The translations under genes and the position numbers were made by a program. Positions 7,094-15,783 of a stretch of DNA of 64,000 nt are shown one piece after another. The stretch covers positions 1,116,001-1,180,000 of the forward strand of contig NC_007645.1 of the NCBI RefSeq assembly GCF_000012985.1, written 5' to 3'. This stretch comes from Hahella chejuensis KCTC 2396 (lineage in GTDB: Bacteria; Pseudomonadota; Gammaproteobacteria; Pseudomonadales; Oleiphilaceae). How positions within the stretch are numbered: position 1 is the first letter of the stretch; each line of letters begins with the position of its first letter. The notes beneath the pieces are model-generated. The model saw only the letters and a list, made by a program, of their open reading frames with translations. It did not search any database and was not told the DNA's origin.

Positions 7094-8224
7094 ATGTTGA
7101 TGGCTGAACAACCTGGCTCCCTGACTTTACTCCTCCTTGGCGGCGGGCATACCCATGCGTTGTTGTTGCTGGCGCTGGCCCGTGATCCTTTGCCGAATGT
7201 GCGGGTGGTTCTGGTTTCCGAGCGGCCGTTGAGTCCTTATTCAGGCATGCTGCCGGGACTGGTGGCGGGGCACTATCAGTATGAGGAGGCGCATATCGAT
7301 TTGCTGGCGCTGTGCCGTCAGGTGGGCGCTGAGTTTGTCGAGGGTAGAGTGAAAGGGCTGGATTGCTCCCGACGTGTGGCGCACCTGGAAAACGGGGAGG
7401 CGCTGCACTATGACTATCTGTCTCTCAATATTGGCGCGGTTCCGGACTTGAGCACGCCGGGAGCGTCTGACTATGCGATTCCCGTTAAACCCATCGCCGA
7501 CTTCTGGCCCCGCTGGCGTGAGGCCTATGCAAGCCTGAGCGTCGATCCAGAAGTGCGGAATATTGTTGTGGTGGGCGGCGGCGCTGGCGGAGTGGAATTG
7601 GCGTTTGCTATCGCCTATGCGCTGCAATCGGCGCCAGTCGTTCATCAGGTGAGTCTGGCGGCGCGCAATGCGCCTGTGGCGGATTATCCGAAGCGTATGC
7701 GGCGCTGGCTGCAACGTCGATTCGACCAGCGCGGCGTGATTGCGCTGACGGATTTCAACGTGGCGGAAGTGGCGTCAGATCGGCTGATTGACGATAAGGG
7801 GCGGACGGCGCCGGCGGACCATGTGTTCTGGTGTACGCAAGGCAAGGCGGCGCCTTGGTTGTCCGAGACGGAGCTGTCTCTGACTGCTGAGGGTTTTATC
7901 CGTGTTACTCCCAGCCTGCAAAGCATCGCTTTTCCGGAAGTGTTCGCCGTTGGGGATTGCGCCTGGATTGACGCCTCGCCCACGCCCAGGGCGGGGGTGT
8001 ACGCCGTGCGTCAGGCTCCCTTCTTGCTGGATAATTTACATCGCTTGCTGCGAGGATTGCCGATGCGGGCGTATCGCCCTCAGCGGCGCTTTCTGAGTTT
8101 GCTGGCGTGCGGCGGTCGTGATGCGGTGGGCGCGCGAGGACGCATCAGTCTGGCGGGGCAATGGGTGTGGCGCTGGAAAGACTCCATCGACAGGCGCTTT
8201 ATGCGACGCTTTCCCCACAGTTGA
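7094..8224 (+). CDS. FAD-dependent pyridine nucleotide-disulfide oxidoreductase, SelD-associated type
   Basis: A 376-residue flavoprotein. LLLLGGGHTHALLLLAL (about 11-27) is the FAD-binding Rossmann motif with the HTHAL variant that marks the oxidoreductase domain often fused to, or found beside, selenophosphate synthetase (SelD). PLSPYSGMLPGLVAGHY follows. A second dinucleotide motif, VVVGGGAGGVELAFAIA (about 156-172), binds NAD(P)H, and VFAVGDCAWI (about 283-292) is the second FAD motif. It lacks the paired redox cysteines of disulfide reductases, so it looks more like a type II NADH dehydrogenase or sulfide:quinone-type enzyme. No selD or other selenium gene is in the window. The start could also be the ATG at 7100; neither has a strong ribosome-binding site. 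Confidence 0.8.
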   Translation: MLMAEQPGSLTLLLLGGGHTHALLLLALARDPLPNVRVVLVSERPLSPYSGMLPGLVAGHYQYEEAHIDLLALCRQVGAEFVEGRVKGLDCSRRVAHLENGEALHYDYLSLNIGAVPDLSTPGASDYAIPVKPIADFWPRWREAYASLSVDPEVRNIVVVGGGAGGVELAFAIAYALQSAPVVHQVSLAARNAPVADYPKRMRRWLQRRFDQRGVIALTDFNVAEVASDRLIDDKGRTAPADHVFWCTQGKAAPWLSETELSLTAEGFIRVTPSLQSIAFPEVFAVGDCAWIDASPTPRAGVYAVRQAPFLLDNLHRLLRGLPMRAYRPQRRFLSLLACGGRDAVGARGRISLAGQWVWRWKDSIDRRFMRRFPHS

Positions 8225-8229
8225 ATCGT

Positions 8230-9024
8230 TTAGTCGTCGCTGCTGGGCTGCGCTTCTGGAGCGGGAGCGTCGTAGGCGCCGCGGTAGTAGTCGGCTTCCA
8301 TCTCCTGATAGCGCCCACTGTCGCGAAGGCGCCCTAATCCTTCATTGAACTGCAGTATGAATCTGGCGTTCAGCGGCTGCTTGCGAGACAGCATCAGGCG
8401 GTACTTATGCTGGTCGAAGACCGTGGATGAATGCGTGATGCGAACCTGTTCTTTAGCGGGAAAATGCATGCGGAGCGCGCTGTAGCCGACGGCCCTGGCC
8501 AGAGGGAAGGCGTCGACGCGGCCCCGTAACAGCATATTCATGCCCACTTCTATGTCCCGCACTGAGACCAGTTTGACCTGACCGGATTCCACCAGGCTTT
8601 CCCATACCCCAAGTTTGGAGCCCAGCGGCACGGCGATGGACTCGCCGAGCAAATCTGAAGGCGAGGCGGGCTCCAGCGGCTGACTGCGCAAATGAAACAG
8701 CACTTCGTCCTGAGTAGCCACCACATCACTGAAATAGGCGAATGCCTCCCGTTGCGGCGTTTGCGTCCATAGCAGCGAGCCGTCGATCTGCCCGCTCTCC
8801 ACCATAGCCTCGGCGCGGGCCCAGGGGAAAAACTGGTATTCGACCTGTACTCCCACAATGGCGAAAGCTTCCGTGACCAAGTGTGAGGCGAAACCATAAT
8901 GGGGCAGCTTCTCGGACAAAAAAGGCTTCCACTCCCCATTGGCCAGAACTATCCGTGGGCGTTCCTCCGCTTTCACATAAGCGGCGCAAACCAGACATAA
9001 AATAATGCGTAACCAATAAAGCAT
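8230..9024 (-). CDS. Orphan periplasmic solute-binding protein, family 3
   Basis: A 264-residue exported protein of the amino-acid-type binding fold (SBP_bac_3). Residues 1-19 form a signal peptide ending AYVKA. WKPFLSEKLPHYGFASHLVTEAF and QFFPWARAEAMVESGQIDG (the latter about residues 63-81) are typical of this group. There are no permease or ATPase genes nearby, so it may serve a distant transporter, act as a sensor-type binding protein, or deliver a ligand to a chemoreceptor. A similar but distinct protein is encoded at 53865-54686. The gene ends five bases from the convergent oxidoreductase gene. The C-terminus is a short Ala/Pro/Ser/Asp-rich tail. Confidence 0.8.
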   Translation of the reverse strand: MLYWLRIILCLVCAAYVKAEERPRIVLANGEWKPFLSEKLPHYGFASHLVTEAFAIVGVQVEYQFFPWARAEAMVESGQIDGSLLWTQTPQREAFAYFSDVVATQDEVLFHLRSQPLEPASPSDLLGESIAVPLGSKLGVWESLVESGQVKLVSVRDIEVGMNMLLRGRVDAFPLARAVGYSALRMHFPAKEQVRITHSSTVFDQHKYRLMLSRKQPLNARFILQFNEGLGRLRDSGRYQEMEADYYRGAYDAPAPEAQPSSDD

Positions 9025-9147
9025 GAAGTGCAGCAGGGGTTGTGCGTCGTACTCTTAACTATAGCCGAATCGTTGCGAAGGCTTGTTGCAGTCCTGTGAC
9101 GGACCTGTAAGAAAACGCATCAAGGAGTGTTAAGAGGGACGGCGGAC

Positions 9148-9168
9148 AAAGGCCCGAGCCGGGCCTTT
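9148..9168 (-). terminator. Terminator after the BP74-like gene
   Basis: AAAGGCCCG (9148-9156) and CGGGCCTTT (9160-9168) form a perfect 9-bp stem with a 3-base loop. It lies 24 bases beyond the stop codon of the minus-strand gene and before the next minus-strand gene. Confidence 0.6.
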
Positions 9169-9191
9169 GCGCGGGTCGTGAGGGGAGCGTT

Positions 9192-9623
9192 TTATTCCTG
9201 AGTTGGAACGCCGACTTCTCTCACCAGTTTTGAACTCCAGGGGCACCAGATATTGCCGGGTAGAAAGGCGCCGCCGACTTCGTCGAGATGCTCTTGTACG
9301 TATTGCATGGACGCGTCGCAGACCTCTATGGCGAACTCAAAGAAGCTGATGGTGTCCGTGTCCAGATGATATTGCCATCTTGGGTTGTAAGGCGCCGGGG
9401 AGGGGGTGACATAGCCCATGACGTGATAAAAGTCCGCCTGGCCGTTGGCCAGAATGTCCCGCGCCTGTTGAATTTTCGCTTTATCCGTCAATTGGATGAC
9501 AAACGTCTGCTCTGGCTTGACGTCGGTGAATTCGAAATAGGCGACCTCGGCGGAGGAGGCGGTGGCGGCGCAGAACGCCAGGGGGGCGGCCAACATTTTG
9601 GTCAGATGCTTTTTGATGGACAT
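9192..9623 (-). CDS. Secreted BP74-like protein
   Basis: A 143-residue protein with a signal peptide (about 1-25, ending ASSAEVAYFEF). The mature part is one domain that I recognise as the BP74 N-terminal type, named after a Dictyostelium calmodulin-binding protein and also found in secreted bacterial proteins: FVIQLTDKAKIQQARDIL, HVMGYVTPSPAPYNPRWQYH, ISFFEFAIEVCDASMQYVQE and the end GNIWCPWSS. Two Cys in the mature domain (in EVCDA and WCPW) may form a disulfide. Molecular function is unknown in bacteria. It is monocistronic with a GC-rich terminator. The family assignment is from memory of the motif pattern. Confidence 0.65.
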   Translation of the reverse strand: MSIKKHLTKMLAAPLAFCAATASSAEVAYFEFTDVKPEQTFVIQLTDKAKIQQARDILANGQADFYHVMGYVTPSPAPYNPRWQYHLDTDTISFFEFAIEVCDASMQYVQEHLDEVGGAFLPGNIWCPWSSKLVREVGVPTQE

Positions 9624-10024
9624 AAGATACTTCCTTTTAATGTAAGACTTTCCGGTAATAACGCTCGTGATTGGTTCACGGAGCGGATTCTACTGCGTTT
9701 AATGCGCCTCCAATACCGTGCTTTTCCCAATATTCATCCCAGTTTCGAACCGATTAAAAGAATCGTTATTGGCTGGGCAATACGAGCATAAGGAATATGA
9801 GCCGGCATCAAGGCGCTGTTGCTTGCATAACCGGATAAAAAGCAGTATTGGATGCAGTTGTCCGGCGAGTATGTACAACCTTGAAAAGGACGCCGCAGTG
9901 AATAGCCGTTCTCGAAATGGCGACAACCTGCGCAAGCTGGCCGGCTTCGGTACGATAAGAGCAACGAGCGTCCCGTCCAGGCAGTAGAGGGACGGGGACT
10001 GTATGAGTGAATGGAAACCAACGG
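9624..10024. other. Intergenic stretch with no supported gene
   Basis: About 400 bases between divergent genes. Short open frames here have no family character and overlap one another in several frames. It should hold the promoters of the BP74-like gene and of the DUF885 gene, but I cannot pick convincing elements. Confidence 0.5.
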
Positions 10025-11917
10025 ATGTATAAAGCAAAGTTAAAATTGTATTCCTGCGTGCTGCTGTCCACCCTGAGTGTGGGAGGCGGCATTGTCACTA
10101 ATGCGGCCTGGGCCGCGGAGACAGGGAGCGTACCAGCGATGGCGCAGACAGAAGCGTCGGATCAACAGGCGGAAGCCTTGTTCGACCGTATTTTTAAAGG
10201 CTGGGTGTCGCGCAGCCCCACCTTCCAGTCCTATCTGGGCATCAAAACTGACTACGACAAATGGGACGATATGAGCGAAGCGTTCTCTGAAGAGTCACTG
10301 CGCATCGCCAAGGCGGATTTGCAGGATTTGCTGGCGCTGGATGCCTCCCGTCTCAGCGCCTCGAACCAATTGAGTTATCAGTTGATGCAACAGCAGCTGG
10401 AAGCTCAGATCGAAGACTACCGCTGGCGTCACTACGACTACCCGGTGAATCAGATGTTCGGCGTTCATTCCGGCACGCCGTCTCTGTTGATCAATCAACA
10501 CAGCATCGACAACGTCAAGGATGCGGAGGCTTATATCAGTCGTCTTAATGGCGTTCCCGCGCTGTTCGATCAACTGATTGAGCAGCTGGCGCTGCGGGCG
10601 GAGAAAGGCGTGATTCCGCCGCGCTTTGTGTTTCCCAAAGTGATTCAGTCCAGCCGCAATATTATTACCGGCAAGCCATTCGGCGGTGAGGAAGACAGCG
10701 CGTTGCTGGCGGATTTCTCTGCGAAAGTCGCCGCGGCGGAGATTCCAGAAGCGCGTAAAACAGCTTTGATCGCGGAAGCCAATAAAGCGCTGCTGACTTC
10801 CGTGAAACCGGCCTATGAAAAGCTGATCGCCTATCTGGCTGACCAGGAAAAGCGCGCGGACGACAAAGCCGGGGTCTGGAAATTCCCGGACGGCGATGCG
10901 TTTTACGCCAACGCCCTGCGTCGCACCACTACTACGGACATGAGCGCGGAGGAGATTTATCAGCTGGGCCTCAAGGAAGTCGCCCGCATCCACGATGACA
11001 TGCGCGCCATCATGCGGCAGGTGAAATTCAAAGGCGACCTGCAGGCGTTTTTCACCTTCATGCGCGAGGACAAGCAGTTCTATTATCCTGAAACGGAAGA
11101 GGGCAAGCAGGCCTACCTGCAGAAAGCCACCGCGCTGATCGACGATATGAAAGCCAACCTGCCCAAGCTGTTCATGACTCTGCCCAAAGCGGACCTGAAG
11201 GTGAAAGCGGTGGAGCCGTTCCGGGAGCAGGAGGCGGGCAAGGCGTTTTATGAAGCGCCGGCGCTGGAAGGCGATCGCCCGGGCCTGTATTACGCCAACC
11301 TCTACAAAATGAGCGAAATGCCCATTTATGAGATGGATGCGCTGGCCTACCACGAAGGCATTCCCGGTCACCACATGCAGATCTCCATCTCCCAGGAGCT
11401 GGACAACCTGCCCACCTTCCGTAAGTTCGGCGACTACACCGCCTATATCGAAGGCTGGGGACTGTATTCCGAGCTGCTGCCTAAGGAGATGGGGTTCTAT
11501 CAAGACCCTTATGCGGACTTCGGACGTTTGTCCATGGAACTGTGGCGCGCCTGTCGTCTGGTGGTGGATACCGGCATTCACGCCAAGCGCTGGACCCGGG
11601 AACAGGCGATCGACTATCTGGCGGAGAACACGCCTAACGCCCGCGGAGACGTGGTCAGGTCTATTGAGCGTTACATCGTCATGCCAGGGCAGGCCACTGC
11701 GTACAAGATCGGCATGCTTAAATTCCAGTCTCTAAGACAAAAAGCCAAGCAGGAATTAGGTGAGAAATTCGACATTCGAGAGTACCATGATATTGTATTA
11801 CGTGACGGAGCCGTTCCGTTAAATGTTTTGGATGGACTGGTGACCGATTGGATCGATCACAAAAAAAGGGATGTTCTCGCCAAAGAAAAAGAGGCGCTTC
11901 AAGACGGGAAGTCATGA
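10025..11917 (+). CDS. DUF885 family exported protein, putative zinc-dependent peptidase
   Basis: A 630-residue protein with a signal peptide (MYKAKLKLYSCVLL... ending AAWAAE, about residue 30). The rest is the DUF885 fold. Its signature is DALAYHEGIPGHHMQ (about residues 438-452), an HExxxxHH-like sequence thought to bind metal, with a downstream YIEGWGLYSELL segment supplying a further glutamate, and the late VMPGQATAYKIG typical of the family. It is probably a periplasmic peptidase or a related hydrolase; substrates are poorly known. I chose the ATG at 10025; an in-frame GTG at 10007 would add six residues. It precedes oppA with a 190-bp gap, which suggests a functional link with peptide uptake but separate transcription. 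Confidence 0.85.
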   Translation: MYKAKLKLYSCVLLSTLSVGGGIVTNAAWAAETGSVPAMAQTEASDQQAEALFDRIFKGWVSRSPTFQSYLGIKTDYDKWDDMSEAFSEESLRIAKADLQDLLALDASRLSASNQLSYQLMQQQLEAQIEDYRWRHYDYPVNQMFGVHSGTPSLLINQHSIDNVKDAEAYISRLNGVPALFDQLIEQLALRAEKGVIPPRFVFPKVIQSSRNIITGKPFGGEEDSALLADFSAKVAAAEIPEARKTALIAEANKALLTSVKPAYEKLIAYLADQEKRADDKAGVWKFPDGDAFYANALRRTTTTDMSAEEIYQLGLKEVARIHDDMRAIMRQVKFKGDLQAFFTFMREDKQFYYPETEEGKQAYLQKATALIDDMKANLPKLFMTLPKADLKVKAVEPFREQEAGKAFYEAPALEGDRPGLYYANLYKMSEMPIYEMDALAYHEGIPGHHMQISISQELDNLPTFRKFGDYTAYIEGWGLYSELLPKEMGFYQDPYADFGRLSMELWRACRLVVDTGIHAKRWTREQAIDYLAENTPNARGDVVRSIERYIVMPGQATAYKIGMLKFQSLRQKAKQELGEKFDIREYHDIVLRDGAVPLNVLDGLVTDWIDHKKRDVLAKEKEALQDGKS

Positions 11918-12107
11918 AGTCTCTGAGTCTGCTTTTCTTCTTGTTGAAAACATTCCACCGACATATCTGAATCATCGTCCGTTCAGGAGCGGTTTTACTT
12001 ACGTCGTCAGGCGCCCCTGTGTGAGCAGGGGGCCGATGGCGGGTTGCGTGGCGATGCACGTAACCGTTCAGGAATAAAATAACCAGCTAAGGAGTTTGCG
12101 AGTATCT

Positions 12108-13829
12108 ATGAAAACATTACACCTGTTTGCCGGCGCGACCATGTTGGCCGCCGCCTTTACCTTGTCAGGATGCGGCGGTTCTGGTGATGAGCCGGTATCC
12201 GTCGCGCCAAAAGCGGAAGCCGCCCAAGTCAGCCAGATGGAGACCAGGTCGGGGGCGAAGCAACCTGGGAGCAAATCGACGCGAATGCACCCGGTCACGG
12301 GAGAGCCGTTGTCCGCGGAGCAGGTTTTGATAAGGGGTAATGGTTCGGAGCCCGGCTCCATAGATCCTCAGCTGGTGGACGACAGCGTCGGCGGCGCCAT
12401 CGTCAACGATCTCTTCGAAGGCTTGACCAGCAGCGGTCCCGATGGTCAGTTGACGCCAGGGGTGGCGGAGTCCTGGAGCGCCAGCGAAGACTTCAAGACC
12501 TGGACCTTCAAGTTGCGTCAGAACGCCAAGTGGAGCGATGGCGAACCTGTCACCGCCAATGATTTCGTCTATTCCTGGAGACGGGCGGTGAATCCTGAAG
12601 TCGGCTCCAACTACGCGTACTACATGGAAGTCGCCGGCGTCGCCAACAGCACCGCCATCGTCAACGGCGAGAAACCGATTACCGATCTGGGCGTGCAAGC
12701 GCTGGACGATTACACCCTGCAGGTGTCTCTGGAAGTCCCGGTGACTTATCTGCCCATCATGGTCTCCCATTACACCACTTACCCCTCGCCCCAGAGAGTC
12801 GTGGAAAAATACAAAGGCGACTGGACCAAACCCGGCAACATCGTCTCCAACGGCGCCTACAAACTGAAAGAATGGAGCGTCGGCGAGAAAATGGTCGCCG
12901 TGCGCAATGAAAACTATTGGGGTAACGCGGACACTATCGTCAACGAAGTGGTGTACCTGCCCATCGACGACACCATCGCTGAAATGCAGCGCTTCGAAGC
13001 CGGCGAGATGCACCACACCAACACAGTGCCGGTTTCCCAGATGGAGCGCATCAAGAAAGACATGAACGACGAGCTGATCTCCGTGCCCAAGCTGGCCACC
13101 TACATGTATCAGTTCAACCTGCAGGAAAAACCCTTCGACGACGTGCGTGTGCGTAAAGCGCTGAGCTACGCCATTGATCGCGACATCATCGTTAAGTACA
13201 TCACCAAAGGCGGGCAGACACCCGCATACAGCATCACGCCTCCAGAAGTGAACGGCTTCCATTACGTCGCGCCTGAAATCAGCAAATTGACCCAGGCGGA
13301 AAGAGACGCCGAAGCGATTCGTCTGCTGAACGAAGCCGGCTATAACAAAGACAACCCCCTGGTGTTCGACCTGGTGTACAACACCAGTGAAGGTCATAAA
13401 TCCATCGCTGTGGCCATCAGTCAGATGTGGAAGGAAAAACTGGGCGCCATCGTGACCCCCACCAACATGGAATGGAAAACCTTCCTGACCGAGAAAGCCG
13501 CCGGCAACTTCAAAGTGGCCCGTTACGGCTGGAACGGTGACTATAACGAAGCTTCCACCTTCCTGACCTTGATGTTGTCCAACAGCGGCAACAACGACGG
13601 CAAGTGGAACAACGCAGAATTCGACAAACTGCTCGCTGACGCGCGCAACTCCACTGATCCAGCGCCTTTCTACGAGAAAGCGGAACAGATCCTCAGCGCG
13701 GAAATGCCCGTCGCCCCCATCTATTTCTACCGCGGCCTGCGTATGGTCAGCCCTCAGCTCGGCGGATACGCCACTAATAATCCTCTAGACATCGCTTACG
13801 CCAAAGATATGTACATCAAGGCGCAATAA
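12108..13829 (+). CDS. oppA: Oligopeptide ABC transporter, periplasmic binding lipoprotein
   Basis: A 573-residue family 5 solute-binding protein that captures peptides for the OppBCDF importer. The N-terminus is a lipoprotein signal with lipobox LSGC near residue 24, followed by Gly/Ser, so it is likely anchored to a membrane through the Cys. Family features include GSEPGSIDPQLVDDSVGGAI, DLFEGLTS, WTFKLRQNAKWSDGEPVTANDF (split here in my reading) and DVRVRKALSYAIDRD. The ATG at 12108 follows AAGGAG (12089-12094); a TTG at 12096 is too close to that site. It is the first gene of a five-gene operon, and a strong palindrome after it may raise its expression relative to the membrane genes. Confidence 0.95.
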   Translation: MKTLHLFAGATMLAAAFTLSGCGGSGDEPVSVAPKAEAAQVSQMETRSGAKQPGSKSTRMHPVTGEPLSAEQVLIRGNGSEPGSIDPQLVDDSVGGAIVNDLFEGLTSSGPDGQLTPGVAESWSASEDFKTWTFKLRQNAKWSDGEPVTANDFVYSWRRAVNPEVGSNYAYYMEVAGVANSTAIVNGEKPITDLGVQALDDYTLQVSLEVPVTYLPIMVSHYTTYPSPQRVVEKYKGDWTKPGNIVSNGAYKLKEWSVGEKMVAVRNENYWGNADTIVNEVVYLPIDDTIAEMQRFEAGEMHHTNTVPVSQMERIKKDMNDELISVPKLATYMYQFNLQEKPFDDVRVRKALSYAIDRDIIVKYITKGGQTPAYSITPPEVNGFHYVAPEISKLTQAERDAEAIRLLNEAGYNKDNPLVFDLVYNTSEGHKSIAVAISQMWKEKLGAIVTPTNMEWKTFLTEKAAGNFKVARYGWNGDYNEASTFLTLMLSNSGNNDGKWNNAEFDKLLADARNSTDPAPFYEKAEQILSAEMPVAPIYFYRGLRMVSPQLGGYATNNPLDIAYAKDMYIKAQ

Positions 13830-13838
13830 GTCAGTTTT

Positions 13839-13862
13839 AGCCGCCTGCGCGCGCAGGCGGCT
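13839..13862 (+). terminator. Perfect 24-bp palindrome between oppA and oppB
   Basis: AGCCGCCTGCGC is followed at once by its inverse complement GCGCAGGCGGCT. There is no T-run. In binding-protein-dependent operons such hairpins protect the binding-protein message and dampen expression of the downstream genes; that role is inferred here. Confidence 0.6.
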
Positions 13863-13886
13863 CTACTCTAGTGGGAAAATAAAAAC

Positions 13887-14807
13887 ATGCTGAGCTTCAT
13901 CATCAGAAGATTGTTGGTGGCGATTCCTACGCTGCTGATACTCGTCACTATTTCATTTACATTGATGCACGCCGCCCCGGGCGGACCTTTCACCAATGAG
14001 CGCAAGGTCCCGGAAGCGGTGATGAAAAACATCGAAGCCAAATACCATTTAGACCAGCCACTGTGGAAACAGTACTTCTATTATCTTGGCGATCTGGTTC
14101 AGGGGGATTTGGGACCTTCTTTCAAATACAAAGACCATACGGTCAATGAACTGATTTCGGCGAGTTTCCCCAGGTCCGCCTATATTGGGGTGCTCTCTTT
14201 CGTGATTGTCGTGGTTCTTGGCATCGGGATTGGCGTGGTGGCGGCGCTCAATCAGAACCGATGGCCTGATTACGCGGGTATGACCTTCGCCATGTCCGGG
14301 GTCATGCTGCCCAACTTCGTGCTGGCGCCGCTGTGCGTCATGATTTTCGCGGTATACCTGAAATGGCTGCCCGCCGGCGGTTGGGAAGGGGGGCGCATTG
14401 AATATCTGATTCTGCCTATCGTCGCCATGGCCACCTCCTATGTGGCGCAGGTCGCCCGGATCACCCGCGGCAGCATGATCGAAACCATCAACAGCACTTT
14501 TATCCAGCGCGCCCGCGCCAAAGGACTGCCGCGCAGCCATATTATTCTGCGTCACGCCCTTAAGCCCGCCATGATTCCGGTCATTTCCTATCTGGGGCCG
14601 GCTTTTGTGGGCATCGTCACTGGCTCGGTGGTGGTGGATAAAGTGTTCTCCACCGGCGGCATCGGCCAGCACTTCGTCAACGGCGCGATCAATCGCGACT
14701 ATTCCCTGATTCTCGGCGTCACCATTCTGGTGGGCGCGTTGACTATTTTCTTCAACGCGTTAGTGGACATCCTCTACACCGTGCTCGACCCGCGCATCCG
14801 CTACTGA
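13887..14807 (+). CDS. oppB: Oligopeptide ABC transporter permease OppB
   Basis: A 306-residue inner-membrane permease with about six membrane segments. The first helix starts at once (FIIRRLLVAIPTLLILVTIS), there is a large periplasmic loop (about 30-95), and the cytoplasmic EAA coupling motif appears as FIQRARAKGLPRSHIILRHA (about 208-227). The end DPRIRY is the usual OppB/DppB terminus. Together with OppC it forms the channel through which peptides pass. It is second in the operon, 57 bp after oppA. Confidence 0.95.
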   Translation: MLSFIIRRLLVAIPTLLILVTISFTLMHAAPGGPFTNERKVPEAVMKNIEAKYHLDQPLWKQYFYYLGDLVQGDLGPSFKYKDHTVNELISASFPRSAYIGVLSFVIVVVLGIGIGVVAALNQNRWPDYAGMTFAMSGVMLPNFVLAPLCVMIFAVYLKWLPAGGWEGGRIEYLILPIVAMATSYVAQVARITRGSMIETINSTFIQRARAKGLPRSHIILRHALKPAMIPVISYLGPAFVGIVTGSVVVDKVFSTGGIGQHFVNGAINRDYSLILGVTILVGALTIFFNALVDILYTVLDPRIRY

Positions 14808-14849
14808 TAGCGGCGAACTTAGCGAACCGGATAACAAGGAATACGAATC

Positions 14850-15773
14850 ATGCTGTTGATGGGCAAAGACAAAGGCGTGGCGGCGATGGCCGCCAATATG
14901 GGCAAATACAAAGGCCGCAGCCTGTGGGCGGATGCGGCCAGACGCTTCGCGCGCAACAAGGCGGCGTTGATCAGCCTGGGCGTGCTGGCGCTGCTGCTGG
15001 CGTTCTCACTTTTGGGGCACTATGCCTCAGATTGGAGCAATGAAACCATTGATTGGGGACGCCTGAGCAATATTTACGAACAGGGTCAACCCAGCCTCGA
15101 AAATGGACACTACTTCGGCCTTGATCATGTAGGGCGCGACCTTTACCAAAGAGCAGTGCAGGGCAGCCGGATTTCATTGATGATCGGTGTGCTTGGCGCG
15201 TTTGTGGCGGTGGTTATCGGGGCCCTGTACGGCGCTATCTCCGGGTTTGTCGGCGGTAAAGTCGACAGCCTGATGATGCGCTTGGTGGACGTGCTCAGCG
15301 CGTTTCCGTTCATGTTTCTGGTCATCGTGTTGATGGCGATTTTCGGGCGCAACGTGCTGCTGATGTTCGTCGCCATCGGCGCGGTGAGCTGGTTGAACAT
15401 GGCGCGTATCGTGCGTGGCCAGACCTTGAGTCTGAAGCGCAAGGAATTTATTGAGGCCGCCTTCACCGTGGGCGTGCATCCCATGGTGATCATCCTGCGA
15501 CATGTAATTCCCAACCTGCTTGGCGTCGTTATCGTTTACGCCGCCTTGTTGGTGCCGGAAATGATCATGTTCGAGTCATTTATTTCCTTCCTCGGCCTGG
15601 GCGTTTCCGAACCGCAAACCTCCTGGGGCGCGCTGATTTCGGAAGGCGCCGACAACATGCGCAGCACCCCCTGGATGCTGGCGTTTCCCATGACGCTGCT
15701 GATCGCCACGCTGTTCTGCTTTAACTTTATCGGCGACGGGTTACGCGACGCATTAGATCCCAAGGGTAATTGA
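14850..15773 (+). CDS. oppC: Oligopeptide ABC transporter permease OppC
   Basis: A 307-residue inner-membrane permease, partner of OppB. It has the N-terminal cytoplasmic stretch and first helix of OppC-type proteins (WADAARRFARNKAALISLGV), the signature FGLDHVGRDLYQRAVQGSRI in the periplasmic loop, and the EAA motif FIEAAFTVGVHPMVIILRHV (about 197-216). The ending DGLRDALDPKGN is characteristic. The start ATG at 14850 has AAGGAA upstream; an ATG three codons on is also possible. The gap to oppD is only 10 bp. Confidence 0.95.
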   Translation: MLLMGKDKGVAAMAANMGKYKGRSLWADAARRFARNKAALISLGVLALLLAFSLLGHYASDWSNETIDWGRLSNIYEQGQPSLENGHYFGLDHVGRDLYQRAVQGSRISLMIGVLGAFVAVVIGALYGAISGFVGGKVDSLMMRLVDVLSAFPFMFLVIVLMAIFGRNVLLMFVAIGAVSWLNMARIVRGQTLSLKRKEFIEAAFTVGVHPMVIILRHVIPNLLGVVIVYAALLVPEMIMFESFISFLGLGVSEPQTSWGALISEGADNMRSTPWMLAFPMTLLIATLFCFNFIGDGLRDALDPKGN

Positions 15774-15783
15774 GGCGAAGGTT

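Noticed and set aside
9718-9987. 89-codon plus-strand frame upstream of the DUF885 gene
   Set aside because: Overlaps several competing frames, with no ribosome-binding site and no recognisable composition.
10295-11581. Long minus-strand open frame opposite the DUF885 gene (428 codons)
   Set aside because: It is the antisense shadow of a strongly supported gene in a GC-rich genome; its translation is His/Arg/Gln-rich without domain character.
12165-13397. Long minus-strand open frame opposite oppA
   Set aside because: Antisense shadow of oppA, with no family motif and no start context.
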